The notes under the pieces were generated by a model. It had not been told where the DNA came from and did no database searches. It saw only the letters and a program-made list of their open reading frames with translations. A DNA stretch of 64,000 nt from Pseudomonas entomophila (GTDB lineage Bacteria; Pseudomonadota; Gammaproteobacteria; Pseudomonadales; Pseudomonadaceae), in assembly GCF_013523165.1 (NCBI RefSeq), contig NZ_JAAMQI010000009.1, positions 124,001-188,000 on the forward strand. The letters run 5' to 3'. Below, piece by piece: positions 30,601 through 40,200 of this stretch. The first letter of the stretch is position 1; every line of letters starts with the position of its first letter. Both the position numbers and the translations under genes were made by a program.

Positions 30601-32448
30601 ATGCCGGCTTTGATTGAAGATTATGCCTTGCTGGGCAACTGTCGCAGTGCGGCCCTGGTGAACCGTGACGGTTCGATGGACTGGCTGTGCATGCCCCGTT
30701 TCGATGCGCCGGCCGTGTTCGCGGCCCTGCTGGGCAACGAGGAAAACGGCCGCTGGCGCATCGCCCCCAGCGACACGGTGGAGCAGGTCGAGCGCAGCTA
30801 CCTGGACGACACGCTGGTCCTGCAAACCACCTACACCACCGCCGCAGGCCGTGCCCGCGTCAGCGACTGCATGCCCATGGGCGAGCACAACACGGTTGTA
30901 CGGATCATCGAGGGCCTGGTCGGGGAGACCGCATTCGAGATGGACCTGGTGCTGCGGTTCGACTACGGCCGCAGCGTGCCCTGGGTCGAAAAGCTCGACC
31001 CGCTGACCGTCAGCGCCGTGGCCGGACCGGACCGGTTGATCCTGCGCAGCACCGTCGAGACCCATGGCATGGATCACCACAGTGTCTGTCGTTTTCGCGT
31101 GGCGGCCGGCGAGCGGCATGTCTTCAGCCTGACCCATCAGCCCTCGCACCTGCCGCCCGAGGCGCCGGTGGACATCGACGACACCGTGCGGCACAGCATC
31201 GAACACTGGAGAGCCTTCGCCGCGCGTTGCCCCGACGTGGGCGAATGGACGCCGTTGGTGCGCCGCTCTCTGCTGACGCTCAAGGCCCTGACCTACGAGC
31301 CGACCGGAGGCATCGTTGCGGCGGCGACCACCTCGCTGCCCGAGCGTATCGGTGGCGAGCGCAACTGGGACTACCGCTTCTGCTGGCTGCGTGACGCCAC
31401 CATGACCTTGCTGGCGTTCATGAACCTGGGCTACTTCGAGGAGGCCCAGGCCTGGCGCGAATGGTTGCTGCGCTCGGTGGCGGGGAACCCGGAGCAGATG
31501 CAGATCATGTATGGCCTGGCAGGCGAGCGTGACCTTCAGGAGTACACGTTGCCGTGGCTGGCCGGCTACGAGCACTCGCAGCCGGTGCGTGTCGGCAACG
31601 GCGCGGCCGGGCAGCACCAGCTGGACATCTACGGGGAGGTCGCCGACGCCATGACGCAAGCCGTCAAGGGCGGGCTGCCGACCCATCCGCGCAGTGCTTC
31701 CATCGCCCGTTCCATCATGCCCCACGTCGAGCGCATCTGGCGCGAGCCGGACGAGGGGATCTGGGAAGTCCGTGGCGGCAGTCAGCACTTCGTGCACTCC
31801 AAGGTCATGGCCTGGGTCGCCTTCGACCGGGTCGCCAGCCTGGCCCTGGACAACCCCGAGGAACACGCGCTGGGCGTGCACTATCGGCAGGTTGCCGACC
31901 AGATCCATCAGGAAGTGTGCGAACGTGGCCTGGACCCGACCGGCCAGCACTTCGTGCAGGCCTATGGTTCGAGCGAGACCGACGCCAGCCTGTTGCAGAT
32001 CGCGCTGACCGGCTTCCTGCCGGCAGACGACCCCCGGTTCCTGCGCACGCTGGCGCAGATCGAGCAGCGGTTGCTGCACAACGGGCTACTGCTGCGCTAT
32101 GACACCGAAAGCGCGTGCGATGGCCTGTCGACGGGCGAAGGCACGTTCCTGGTCTGCTCGTTCTGGCTGGCCGACGTCTACGTGCTGCTCGGCCGTCGAG
32201 ACGACGCGCTGACGCTGTATGAGCGGCTGACCGGGCTGTGCAACGACGTCGGGTTGCTGGCCGAACAGTATGACCCCGTCGGCCAACGTATGCTGGGCAA
32301 CTTCCCCCAGGCGTTCAGCCACATCGGCATCATCAACACGGCCCTCAACCTGCACCGGTCGCAATGCCCGGTAAACGATCGCGCCCACTGTGCCCAGGAA
32401 CCAGTGGCGCGGTGGTCGCCGGTCGGCGAGGGCACGCACGTCGACTAG
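30601..32448 (+). CDS. GH15 family hydrolase (glucoamylase/trehalase-like)
   Basis: The 615-residue protein has an N-terminal beta-sandwich (MPALIEDYALLGNCRSAALV; DGSMDWLCMPRFDAPAVFAA) and an alpha/alpha barrel with GGERNWDYRFCWLRDATMTL, typical of bacterial GH15 proteins. Family members hydrolyse alpha-1,4 glucans, dextrins or trehalose; which substrate applies cannot be read from sequence. No signal peptide is seen, so it acts in the cytoplasm, consistent with intracellular glycogen or trehalose. GGAGAAG lies just before the ATG, 21 bases after zwf, so it is the third gene of gnd-zwf-GH15. Confidence 0.92.
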   Translation: MPALIEDYALLGNCRSAALVNRDGSMDWLCMPRFDAPAVFAALLGNEENGRWRIAPSDTVEQVERSYLDDTLVLQTTYTTAAGRARVSDCMPMGEHNTVVRIIEGLVGETAFEMDLVLRFDYGRSVPWVEKLDPLTVSAVAGPDRLILRSTVETHGMDHHSVCRFRVAAGERHVFSLTHQPSHLPPEAPVDIDDTVRHSIEHWRAFAARCPDVGEWTPLVRRSLLTLKALTYEPTGGIVAAATTSLPERIGGERNWDYRFCWLRDATMTLLAFMNLGYFEEAQAWREWLLRSVAGNPEQMQIMYGLAGERDLQEYTLPWLAGYEHSQPVRVGNGAAGQHQLDIYGEVADAMTQAVKGGLPTHPRSASIARSIMPHVERIWREPDEGIWEVRGGSQHFVHSKVMAWVAFDRVASLALDNPEEHALGVHYRQVADQIHQEVCERGLDPTGQHFVQAYGSSETDASLLQIALTGFLPADDPRFLRTLAQIEQRLLHNGLLLRYDTESACDGLSTGEGTFLVCSFWLADVYVLLGRRDDALTLYERLTGLCNDVGLLAEQYDPVGQRMLGNFPQAFSHIGIINTALNLHRSQCPVNDRAHCAQEPVARWSPVGEGTHVD

Positions 32449-32537
32449 GCAGACGGATGGATCCAAAAGTGGCATAGTGGCAGCATTTTGGCGCCGATCC
32501 CCGCATGGGGTCGGCGTGTTTCATGAGGTCGCCCACC

Positions 32538-34637
32538 ATGTTGTCCACTGCCAGCTCCGACACGATGTACCGCCTGCTCGTCCAGGGCGTCGTCGACTAT
32601 GCCATCTACCTGCTGACCCCCGAAGGCGTGGTCGCCAACTGGAACCCGGGCGCACAGCGGGCCAAGGGGTATACGTCCGAGGAAATCATCGGGCAGCACT
32701 ACTCGGTGTTCTATACCGACGTGGAGCGCAAGGCAGGCGTGGCCCAGCGTAATCTGGACCGTGCGCGCCAGGAGGGGCGTTTCGAGGACCAAGGCTGGCG
32801 GCAGCGCCAGGATGGCTCGGCGTTCTGGGCCCACGTGGTGATCGATGCCGTGTATGACGAGGCGGGCGAGCTGATCGGCTTCGCCAAGATCACCCGCGAC
32901 ATCAGCGAGCGACGCCAGCACGAACTGGAGCTGCTGGCAGCCAAGGAGCTGGCCGAGAGCTACAGCCAGGAAATGCAGACCTTGTCGCGGTTCCTCGACT
33001 CGGTGATCGCGCACATTCCCGCCAGCATCGTGGTCCAGGACGCCCATAGCCAGCGTATCCTGCTGGCCAACCAGCATGCCGAGCAGCTGTTCTGTGGCGC
33101 GCTCGGCGGCATGGTCGGACGCTTGCCAGAAGAGGCCCTGGCACCGGAGGCTGCGCACTACCTGCGTCAGCAGCTGGCCTGGGGCGCCGAACGCCGGCAG
33201 GCCCAGGTCATCGAAAACCGCGTGCCGACCCTGTTGGGCATGCGCACCCTGCGCAGCCGCGCCCTGCGTTGCGAAGACGCTACCTCCACCGACAGCTACG
33301 TGCTGTTCATCGCCGAGGATGTCACCGAGGAACGTGCCGCCCATGCCCAGATCCAGCACATGGCCCACCATGACGCGCTGACCGGCCTGCCCAATCGCAC
33401 GCTGTTCAATGAACGGCTGCGCAAGGCCCTGGAGCGCGATGGCGCCAGCGGGCGGGTCACCGCGACCTTGTGCCTGGACCTGGACAACTTCAAGAACGTC
33501 AACGATGCCCTGGGGCATGCGTTCGGCGACAAGCTGCTGCGGGCGTTGAGCGGGCGTTTGCGCCGCGAGCTGCGCGACCAGGACACCCTGGCGCGCCTGG
33601 GGGGCGATGAGTTCGCGGTGGTGCTCGGCGACCTGGCATCGCCAGCACTGGCGCAGGCGACCGCACAGCGGCTGATCGACGCCGTCGCCCCCCCGTTCCA
33701 CATCGAGGGGCACCGCTTTTCGCTGGGCCTGAGCATCGGCATCGCCTTTGCGCCCGTCGATCACCTGCAGGCCGAGCAATTGCTCGGTTATGCCGACATG
33801 GCCTTGTACGAGGCCAAGCGGCGCGGTCGCAACCGCCATGAAAGCTTCCACCTCGCCCTCGACGTCGCCGCGCGCAAGCGGCGCCTGGTCGAGACCGATC
33901 TGCGGGCGGCCTTGCACCTGGGGCAGCTGCAACTGCACTACCAGCCCATCGTCGACCGCACCGGCGAAGTGGTCACCGGGTACGAGGCGCTGGTGCGTTG
34001 GGATCACCCCAGCAAGGGCCTGATCATGCCGATGGACTTCATCCCCATCGCCGAGGAGTCCGGCCTGATCCACGAGGTCGGCAGCCGCGTGCTCAACCTG
34101 GCCTGCCGCGAGGCCGCAGGCTGGCAAAACGGGCAGACGGTCGCGGTCAACCTGTCGCCCAAGCAGTTCAAGAACAGCCACCTGGTGGAGGACGTGGCCC
34201 TGGCGCTGTCGGATTCAGGCCTGCCGGCGCAGCGCCTGGAGCTGGAAATCACCGAGTCGGTGCTGCTGGAGAACAGCGAGGAGAACATTCGCACTCTGCG
34301 CGCGCTCAAGCAGATGGGCGTCGGCATTTCCCTGGACGACTTCGGCACGGGCTACTCTTCGCTCGGCTACCTGCGCTCCTTCCCCTTCGACCGGATCAAG
34401 ATCGACAAGTCGTTCGTGCACGAGATGGGCGAGAGCCGCGAGGCGCTGTCGATCATCCGGGCCATCACCGGCCTGAGCAGCAGCCTGCTGATCAAGACCA
34501 CCGCCGAGGGCGTGGAGTCGCGCGAGCAGATGCTGCGCCTGGCGCAGGAGGGGTGCTCGCACCTGCAGGGCTATCTGTTCGGTCGGCCCAGCCCGATCAT
34601 CGATCACCACCCTGGTTCGGGCTGCTCGCCGAGATAA
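32538..34637 (+). CDS. PAS-GGDEF-EAL cyclic-di-GMP protein
   Basis: This 699-residue protein has no membrane segment. It has a PAS domain at about 20-130 (YAIYLLTPEGVVANWNPGAQ, ending FAKITRDISERR), a second PAS-like domain at 155-260, GGDEF at 275-435 with intact GGDEF near 355, and EAL at 455-690. An RxxD inhibitory site (RDQD) lies five residues before GGDEF. The EAL domain has EAL near 483, ITESVLLE and DDFGTGYSSLGYLRSFPFDR, so both cyclase and phosphodiesterase activities could be functional. PAS input suggests redox, oxygen or ligand sensing. GAGG precedes the chosen ATG; earlier in-frame ATGs at 32505 and 32523 are possible. Confidence 0.93.
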   Translation: MLSTASSDTMYRLLVQGVVDYAIYLLTPEGVVANWNPGAQRAKGYTSEEIIGQHYSVFYTDVERKAGVAQRNLDRARQEGRFEDQGWRQRQDGSAFWAHVVIDAVYDEAGELIGFAKITRDISERRQHELELLAAKELAESYSQEMQTLSRFLDSVIAHIPASIVVQDAHSQRILLANQHAEQLFCGALGGMVGRLPEEALAPEAAHYLRQQLAWGAERRQAQVIENRVPTLLGMRTLRSRALRCEDATSTDSYVLFIAEDVTEERAAHAQIQHMAHHDALTGLPNRTLFNERLRKALERDGASGRVTATLCLDLDNFKNVNDALGHAFGDKLLRALSGRLRRELRDQDTLARLGGDEFAVVLGDLASPALAQATAQRLIDAVAPPFHIEGHRFSLGLSIGIAFAPVDHLQAEQLLGYADMALYEAKRRGRNRHESFHLALDVAARKRRLVETDLRAALHLGQLQLHYQPIVDRTGEVVTGYEALVRWDHPSKGLIMPMDFIPIAEESGLIHEVGSRVLNLACREAAGWQNGQTVAVNLSPKQFKNSHLVEDVALALSDSGLPAQRLELEITESVLLENSEENIRTLRALKQMGVGISLDDFGTGYSSLGYLRSFPFDRIKIDKSFVHEMGESREALSIIRAITGLSSSLLIKTTAEGVESREQMLRLAQEGCSHLQGYLFGRPSPIIDHHPGSGCSPR

Positions 34638-34707
34638 CGCCATGGCTGTCGTGGTCGCAGGCTGAGGTATAGTCCAGGCTCTGGCTCATTCTTCGCAGGA
34701 GTGTCGC

Positions 34708-35520
34708 GTGAATCCCTACACCGCCTTCAAGGTCGAACTGAACGACCACATCGCCCACATCCAGATCGACCGTGCCGACAAGGTCAACGCCATGCATGCG
34801 GCGTTCTGGGAAGAGATCGTCGAGGTCTTTCGCTGGGCCGACGAGACCGATGCCGTGCGCGTGGTGGTGCTCAGTGGCGCGGGCAAGCACTTTTCCGCCG
34901 GGATCGACCTGAGCCTGCTGGCCTCGGTGGCCGGTCAGCTGGGGCCTGACGTGGGCCGTAACGCTCGCACGCTGCGCCGCACCATCCTGCGCCTGCAGGC
35001 CTCGTTCGACGCGGTCGATCAATGCCGCAAGCCGGTGCTGGCAGCCATTCAGGGGTACTGCATCGGGGGCGCCATCGACCTGATCTCGGCCTGCGACATG
35101 CGCTACTGCAGCGCCGATGCGCATTTCTCGATCAAGGAAATCGACCTTGGCATGGCGGCCGATGTCGGAACCTTGCAGCGTCTGCCGCGGATCATCGGCG
35201 ACGGCCTGCTGCGTGAGCTGGCGTACACCGGGCGTGCGGTCGAGGCCCAGGAGGCCCTGCACATCGGGCTGGTCAACCGCGTCTATGGCGACACGCCCGC
35301 CTTGCTGCAAGGTGTGTTCGACATCGCCGCGCAGATCGCCGCCAAGTCGCCACTGGCTGTCGCCGGGACGAAGCGGATGATCAGCTACATGCGCGACCAC
35401 AGCGTGGCCGATGGGCTGGACTACGTCGCTACCTGGAACGCGGCCATGCTGCAATCGCAAGACGTGCGCCTGGCCATGCTGGCGCACACGAACCGACACA
35501 CCCCAGACTTCGCCGATTGA
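34708..35520 (+). CDS. Crotonase family, dienoyl-CoA isomerase (ECH1)-like
   Basis: The 270-residue enoyl-CoA hydratase/isomerase carries the CoA-binding SGAGKHFSAGIDLSLLAS and oxyanion-hole segment AAIQGYCIGGAIDLISACDM. The segment EIDLGMAADVGTLQRLPRII at about residues 145-164 closely resembles ECH1, the delta-3,5-delta-2,4-dienoyl-CoA isomerase, whose catalytic acidic residues lie here. It would help degrade unsaturated fatty acids with odd-numbered double bonds. AGGAGTG precedes the start. It lies 33 bases before nudC on the same strand. Substrate specificity is predicted only. Confidence 0.9.
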   Translation: MNPYTAFKVELNDHIAHIQIDRADKVNAMHAAFWEEIVEVFRWADETDAVRVVVLSGAGKHFSAGIDLSLLASVAGQLGPDVGRNARTLRRTILRLQASFDAVDQCRKPVLAAIQGYCIGGAIDLISACDMRYCSADAHFSIKEIDLGMAADVGTLQRLPRIIGDGLLRELAYTGRAVEAQEALHIGLVNRVYGDTPALLQGVFDIAAQIAAKSPLAVAGTKRMISYMRDHSVADGLDYVATWNAAMLQSQDVRLAMLAHTNRHTPDFAD

Positions 35521-35553
35521 CGGTCAGTCGGCACGCCTCGAGGAACCGCTTGC

Positions 35554-36384
35554 ATGTCGTCACGTTGGAGCACTGCAGTACTGGACCCGGACACCTCCGG
35601 TGGAGTGGCCGTCGCCCGCGGGCCGGAAGGCTTCCTGCTCGGTGAGCGGGGCCCGGTGTTCGATCGGGGCTGGCTCAAGCGCCAGGGGCTGGACGTCCTG
35701 TGCGAGCATGGCCTCGGTCATCTCGATGGGCAGCCGCTGTTCCTGCTCGAGCTGCGCAACACCGCCAGCGTGCCGGGTCACCGTTGGCAAGGGCTGCGGG
35801 CCTTCATGCTGGAAGGCGACTACACCGTCTACCAGGTGTTGGGCTATGCCGCGCAAATCGGCACCTGGGCGCGCGAACACCGCTTTTGCGGCAGTTGCGG
35901 GCAGCCGACCACGCAGGTGCGCTGGGAGCGGGCCATGCACTGTCCGGTCTGTGACCTGCGCAGCTATCCACGGATTTCACCCAGCATGATCGTGCTGGTG
36001 ACCCGCGGCGACGAGGTGTTGCTGGCGCGCTCGCCGCGGTTCGTGACAGGGGTCTACAGCACCCTGGCCGGGTTTGCCGAGCCTGGCGAGTCGGCCGAGG
36101 ACTGTCTGGTGCGCGAGGTGCGCGAGGAAGTGGCGGTGAGCGTGCGCAACATCCGCTATGTCGGCAGCCAGTGCTGGCCGTTCCCGCATTCCATGATGCT
36201 GGGCTTTCATGCCGAGTACGCCGGTGGCGAGATCGTCATGCAGCCGGAGGAGATCGAGGATGCCCGCTGGTTCGACATCCATGACCTGCCGCCGCTGCCT
36301 GCCACGCGCTCGATCGCGCGCCACCTGATCGATCTCTATGTGGCGCAGCGGTCAGGCCTGCCCGAACCAGTGCTGCCAGGCTAA
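35554..36384 (+). CDS. nudC: NADH pyrophosphatase / NAD-RNA decapping enzyme NudC
   Basis: The 276-residue protein hydrolyses NADH to NMNH and AMP and removes the NAD cap from RNA. It has an N-terminal domain, a four-Cys zinc ribbon (CGSCGQPT and [11 protein letters not shown]) and the Nudix box [20 protein letters not shown], followed by the family [14 protein letters not shown] motif. All catalytic Glu residues are present. Its last 33 bases overlap the convergent TauE/SafE gene. Confidence 0.96.
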   Translation: MSSRWSTAVLDPDTSGGVAVARGPEGFLLGERGPVFDRGWLKRQGLDVLCEHGLGHLDGQPLFLLELRNTASVPGHRWQGLRAFMLEGDYTVYQVLGYAAQIGTWAREHRFCGSCGQPTTQVRWERAMHCPVCDLRSYPRISPSMIVLVTRGDEVLLARSPRFVTGVYSTLAGFAEPGESAEDCLVREVREEVAVSVRNIRYVGSQCWPFPHSMMLGFHAEYAGGEIVMQPEEIEDARWFDIHDLPPLPATRSIARHLIDLYVAQRSGLPEPVLPG

Positions 36385-37131
36385 GCGCACGGTCAGGGCC
36401 AGCACCACGGTGATGAACACCGGGCGGATGAACTTGCTGCCGCCGCTGATCGCCGTGCGGGCGCCGAAGAACGCGCCGCCCATCACCGAAAGGCCCATGG
36501 CCAGGCCGACGATCCAGTCCACCTGGCCGGAAAACACGAAGACCGACAGCGCTGCTGCGTTGCTGACGAAGTTCATGCTGCGTGCCACGCCACTGGCGCG
36601 CACCAGGTCGACCGGGTAGAGCAGCAGGGTGCTTACCGTCCAGAAGGCGCCCGTGCCGGGGCCGGCGACGCCATCGTAGAAGCCCAGCGACAGGCCTTGG
36701 GGCAGTTGCCAGGTCTTGCGGATGGGCGCGTCGGCGTCGGCAGGCGCTTTCGGCGTGCCGCCGAACAACAGGTACAGGCCGCAGGCGAAGACCATGACCG
36801 GCAGCATCTTGTTCAGCCATTCGGCAGGCAGGTAGTGGGCGACCACGGCGCCCAGCAGCGCGCCGACCAGCGTGCCGCCGATCGCCAGACGCCACTGTGC
36901 CGGGTGGAACAGCTTGCGTCGGTAGTAGGTGAGGGTCGCGGTGGCCGAGCCGAAGGTGGAACTGAGCTTGTTGGTGCCCAGCACCAGGTGAGGGGGCATG
37001 CCTGCGGTCAGCAAGGCGGGCACGGTCAGCAGCCCGCCGCCGCCTGCGATCGCATCGATGAAACCGGCGAGAAAGGCGACGCCGATGAGGATCAGCAGGG
37101 TGAGGGGTTCAACGGTGAGTTCGAAAGGCAT
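36352..37131 (-). CDS. TauE/SafE family sulfite/organosulfur permease
   Basis: The 259-residue protein has seven to eight hydrophobic segments. [20 protein letters not shown] followed by [12 protein letters not shown] is the N-terminal repeat motif of the TauE/SafE (formerly DUF81) family, and [15 protein letters not shown] is the second repeat. Members move sulfite, sulfoacetate or related anions across the inner membrane; substrate unknown here. The start [11 protein letters not shown] was chosen because it places the first helix at the N-terminus. It overlaps nudC by 33 bases tail to tail. Confidence 0.92.
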   Translation of the reverse strand: MPFELTVEPLTLLILIGVAFLAGFIDAIAGGGGLLTVPALLTAGMPPHLVLGTNKLSSTFGSATATLTYYRRKLFHPAQWRLAIGGTLVGALLGAVVAHYLPAEWLNKMLPVMVFACGLYLLFGGTPKAPADADAPIRKTWQLPQGLSLGFYDGVAGPGTGAFWTVSTLLLYPVDLVRASGVARSMNFVSNAAALSVFVFSGQVDWIVGLAMGLSVMGGAFFGARTAISGGSKFIRPVFITVVLALTVRLAWQHWFGQA

Positions 37132-37471
37132 GAGAAGGGCGCTTGAAGGGTGAAGGAGGTCAGGTTCTGCGGCGAGGCGAGGTTCATCGCTGACAAAGCC
37201 GACACCCCTGTCGATCACGCATCCCTGTTCTTGGTCTGCCATGGTAACCAGCAATGGACGAGCCTGTCAGCTTCGATACGGTTGCTTGTTCAGCGACGGG
37301 TGTCCTGTCGCGGGCGATGATCTTCTTGGGCCTACACCAGGCTCTACCCGAATGATCGATTTCACGGGGTCGAAGGGCCAGGCCTTTCCAACCTCTTGGA
37401 AAAAGCCTCAAGGCAGCGCCATTGTTGCATCCACGGGTTCACCGGCCTGGTACAGGCAAGCGCAGTCCTCC

Positions 37472-37559
37472 TGTGGGAGCAACTGTCTTTTCTACTCGGT
37501 ACATGCCCGGCCGCATGCGGCGCCTGGCAGGGCCCTATCGCTGGCAAGCCAGCTCCCAC
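37472..37559. repeat. Diverged REP-like pair
   Basis: TGTGGGAGC at 37472-37480 and TATCGCTGGCAAGCCAGCTC followed by CCA (37536-37558) form a degenerate inverted pair resembling the better conserved pair just downstream, with the core changed from GCGGGC to GCTGGC. Confidence 0.6.
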
Positions 37560-37605
37560 CCAGACCTCTGCAGCCATCAATGTAGGCATGACTGCGCAAG
37601 CAGCT

Positions 37606-37677
37606 TGTGGGAGCGGGCTTGCCCGCGATAGCGTCCGGCTCATCACCGCCTGTATCGCGGGCAAGCCCGCTCCCACA
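37606..37677. repeat. REP pair (BIME) downstream of topB
   Basis: TGTGGGAGCGGGCTTGCCCG with CGATA (37606-37630) and its exact inverted copy at 37653-37677 form a pair of 25-base palindromic elements, 22 bases apart. Each has the self-complementary core GCGGGC-TT-GCCCGC. This is the standard P. putida-type REP doublet, thought to be spread by RAYT transposases. It lies in the 737-base spacer between the TauE/SafE start and the topB stop, which holds no gene I can support. Confidence 0.9.
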
Positions 37678-37868
37678 GGGGGGTTGAACCGCTTTGCCAG
37701 ATCAGTGATGTGGTCTACGTCGTATTAGGCCAACGCGGTACGGCATCAATCGTCGCTAATCGTCGCTGGAAAAGACGATTCATGCCATGAGCGCAGGCCT
37801 GCCGTGACCAAGGTAGCCACAAGGTACAGGGCCCTGTCAGCGAAGGATCACACCCCCAGACCCGGCAC

Positions 37869-39857
37869 TCAATCCGCCTTGGGCGCTCTTCGCTGCCGTG
37901 GCGCGCCAGCCGTCGCCTTGCCAGCGGTGCTCTTGGTCTTGGCGCCATCGCCCGAACGCGCCCCACTGGCCTTGCGCTTCTTCTTCCACGGGGCGCCCGC
38001 CTTGCCCGCCGGGGCGGCCGGCCCGGTGATGGTCAGGCGCATGCCCGCGCAACGCTCCACCAGCTTGCCGACCCACGCCGACTGCCGCGTGACGAACTCT
38101 TCCAAGGTCATCTCGCCGCTTTGCACCATGTCCAGCGCCTGCTCCCAGATCGCCGTCGTCCCAGGGTCGGCGATGGCCTTGGGCACGGCGGCGATCAGGC
38201 TGCGGGCGGCCGGCGTGGCGACCAGGGCCTTGCCGTTCTTGACCAGGTAGCCCCGGTCGAGCAGCCCCTGGATGATGCTGGCGCGGGTCGCTTCGGTGCC
38301 GATGCCCGTGGTTTCCTTGAGCTTCTGCTTGAGCCGCGGGTCTTCGACCCACTTGGCCACGTTCTTCATGGCCTTGATCAGGTCGCCCTCGGTGAACGGT
38401 TTGGGCGGCTGCGTCCACAGGTCCTTGAGCAGCACCTCGAGCACGCGGCACGTCATGCCCTGGTTCAGCACAGGCAGCACTTGCGCAGGTGGGGCTTCAC
38501 GGCCCTTGGCCGGCGCTAGCGCCTCCGGCAGGGCGCGGCGCCAGCCCGGTTCGACGATCTGCTTGCCGACGGCGCGCAGGGCATGGCCGGCACTGTCGAA
38601 CTCGGCCTGGGTGCGATCGTACTCGTGGTGGGGCAGGAACTGCGCCAGATAGCGCGCCCGGATCAGCGTGTACACCGCCTTGGCCGTGCCGGGCAGGCGT
38701 TCCGGGTCACTGGCGACGGCCGTCGGGATGATGCCGTGGTGCGCGGTGACCTTGGCATCGTTCCAGGCGCGTGAGCGCCGCTGCGGCTGCAGGTACGGTT
38801 GCAGCGAGGCCAGGCGCGCATCGGCACGCTGCAGCGCCGACAGAATGCTTGCCGCCTCGCCATGCTGGCTCAGCGGCAGGTAGCCGCAGTCGCTGCGCGG
38901 GTAGGTGATCAGCTTGTGCGTCTCGTACAGCGACTGGGCGATGTCCAGCGTTTCCTGTGCCCCTAGCCCCAACTTCTTCGAGCACACTTCCTGCAAGGTG
39001 CCCAGGTCGAACGGCAAAGGCGCGACCTCGCGGACACGCTCGGTGGCCACTTCGAGCACCGTCGCCGTGGCGGCGGCGCGCATCGCCTGCGCCGCCTGCT
39101 CGGCGACTTCGCGTTTCAGGCAGCGTCCCTGATCGTCGCTCTGGTCTTCAGGCACGCGCCAGTGGGCGGTGAACGTGGTGCCCGCGTGGTCGAGCTGCGC
39201 CTCGATGGCCCAGTAGGGCATGGGCACGAAGGCCTCGATGCTGTGGTCGCGGTCCACGATCAGGCGCAAGGTAGGCGTCTGCACACGGCCGACCGGCAGC
39301 ACGCCCTGATAGCCCGACTGACGCCCGAGCAAGGTGAACAGACGGCTCATGTTCATGCCGATCAGCCAGTCGGCGCGTGAACGACCCAAGGCCGAGTGGT
39401 AGAGCGTGAAGGTGTCCTGCCCAGGGCGCAATTGCCCGAGCGCCTTGCGGATCGACGCCTCGTCCAGCGCCGACAGCCACAGCCGCTGGATCGGCCCGCG
39501 GTAACGGCAGTGTTCCACCAGTTCGCGGGCGATCATCTCCCCCTCACGGTCGGCGTCGGTAGCGATCACCAGTTCGCGTGCTTCACCGAGCAGGCGCTTG
39601 ACCACCTTGAACTGGCTGGCGGTCTTGGGTTTGACCAGCATCTTCCAGGCCGGCGGAATGATCGGCAGGTCGCTCAGCACCCAGCGCTTGTAACGCTCGT
39701 CGTAGCTGTCGGGCGGGGCGGTCTCGAGCAGGTGGCCGATGCACCAGGTGACGCAGACGTCGGGGCCCTGCCAGCAGCCGTCACCTCGCCGACGGGCGCC
39801 CAGAACACTGGCGATGTCCTTGGCTTGTGAGGGTTTTTCGCAGAGGAACAGCCGCAT
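37869..39857 (-). CDS. topB: DNA topoisomerase III
   Basis: The 662-residue type IA topoisomerase decatenates DNA and resolves recombination intermediates. It starts with a TOPRIM domain (MRLFLCEKPSQAKDIASVLG; LVIATDADREGEMIARELVE), and the active-site Tyr near residue 319 lies in LITYPRSDCGYLPLSQHG. The C-terminus is a Lys/Ala/Arg-rich tail after AAPAGKAGAPWKKKRKA that probably binds DNA. I chose the ATG at 39857 from the conserved start; the upstream in-frame extension would be encoded by a REP element and is not real. REP pairs lie on both sides of the gene. Confidence 0.96.
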   Translation of the reverse strand: MRLFLCEKPSQAKDIASVLGARRRGDGCWQGPDVCVTWCIGHLLETAPPDSYDERYKRWVLSDLPIIPPAWKMLVKPKTASQFKVVKRLLGEARELVIATDADREGEMIARELVEHCRYRGPIQRLWLSALDEASIRKALGQLRPGQDTFTLYHSALGRSRADWLIGMNMSRLFTLLGRQSGYQGVLPVGRVQTPTLRLIVDRDHSIEAFVPMPYWAIEAQLDHAGTTFTAHWRVPEDQSDDQGRCLKREVAEQAAQAMRAAATATVLEVATERVREVAPLPFDLGTLQEVCSKKLGLGAQETLDIAQSLYETHKLITYPRSDCGYLPLSQHGEAASILSALQRADARLASLQPYLQPQRRSRAWNDAKVTAHHGIIPTAVASDPERLPGTAKAVYTLIRARYLAQFLPHHEYDRTQAEFDSAGHALRAVGKQIVEPGWRRALPEALAPAKGREAPPAQVLPVLNQGMTCRVLEVLLKDLWTQPPKPFTEGDLIKAMKNVAKWVEDPRLKQKLKETTGIGTEATRASIIQGLLDRGYLVKNGKALVATPAARSLIAAVPKAIADPGTTAIWEQALDMVQSGEMTLEEFVTRQSAWVGKLVERCAGMRLTITGPAAPAGKAGAPWKKKRKASGARSGDGAKTKSTAGKATAGAPRQRRAPKAD

Positions 39858-39997
39858 GGGGCGCAAACGCTTCGTGAAGGGTCGAGGCGTGTCAGGATGG
39901 GGAAAATCGGGGCGGTAGGCAAGCGTTATCTGTACGGATGTACAGGTTGGGCCGGGGCGAGCGGTGCGGAGTGCTCGTCGCAGGGCGCATACAAGCC

Positions 39998-40022
39998 TAT
40001 CGCGGGCAAGCCCGCTCCCACA
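39998..40022 (-). repeat. REP element upstream of topB
   Basis: TATCGCGGGCAAGCCCGCTC followed by CCACA is identical to one half of the pair at 37653-37677. It lies in the 343-base gap between topB and the GNAT gene. Confidence 0.9.
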
Positions 40023-40136
40023 CGCACATGGGCTGCGCCACGGATGTTGGACACTTTGTCCATCATCTGAAGTGCAGTTCAATAACCTCATCCTGATCTT
40101 GCAGTCGAGCGTCTACTGGATGGGAGTGGCTGCTCT

Positions 40137-40160
40137 TGTGGGAGCGGGCTTGCCCGCGAT
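40137..40160 (+). repeat. REP element near the GNAT gene end
   Basis: TGTGGGAGCGGGCTTGCCCG followed by CGAT is the inverse of the copy at 39998-40022, 115 bases away, and matches the copy at 37606-37630. The two make a spaced inverted pair between topB and the GNAT gene. No gene is seen in this gap. Confidence 0.9.
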
Positions 40161-40200
40161 GACGGTGGCAGTCTCGCCACCGTCTCGCCAGCAAGACGGG

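Noticed and set aside
32470..32485. Possible sigma-54 promoter before the GGDEF/EAL gene
   Set aside because: GG-N10-GC spacing is right (TGGCATAGTGGCAGCA), but the -12 element lacks TT and nothing else supports it.
39858..40091. N-terminal extension of topB by 78 codons
   Set aside because: Part is the translated REP element (CGSGLARD), and the conserved topoisomerase start is at 39857.
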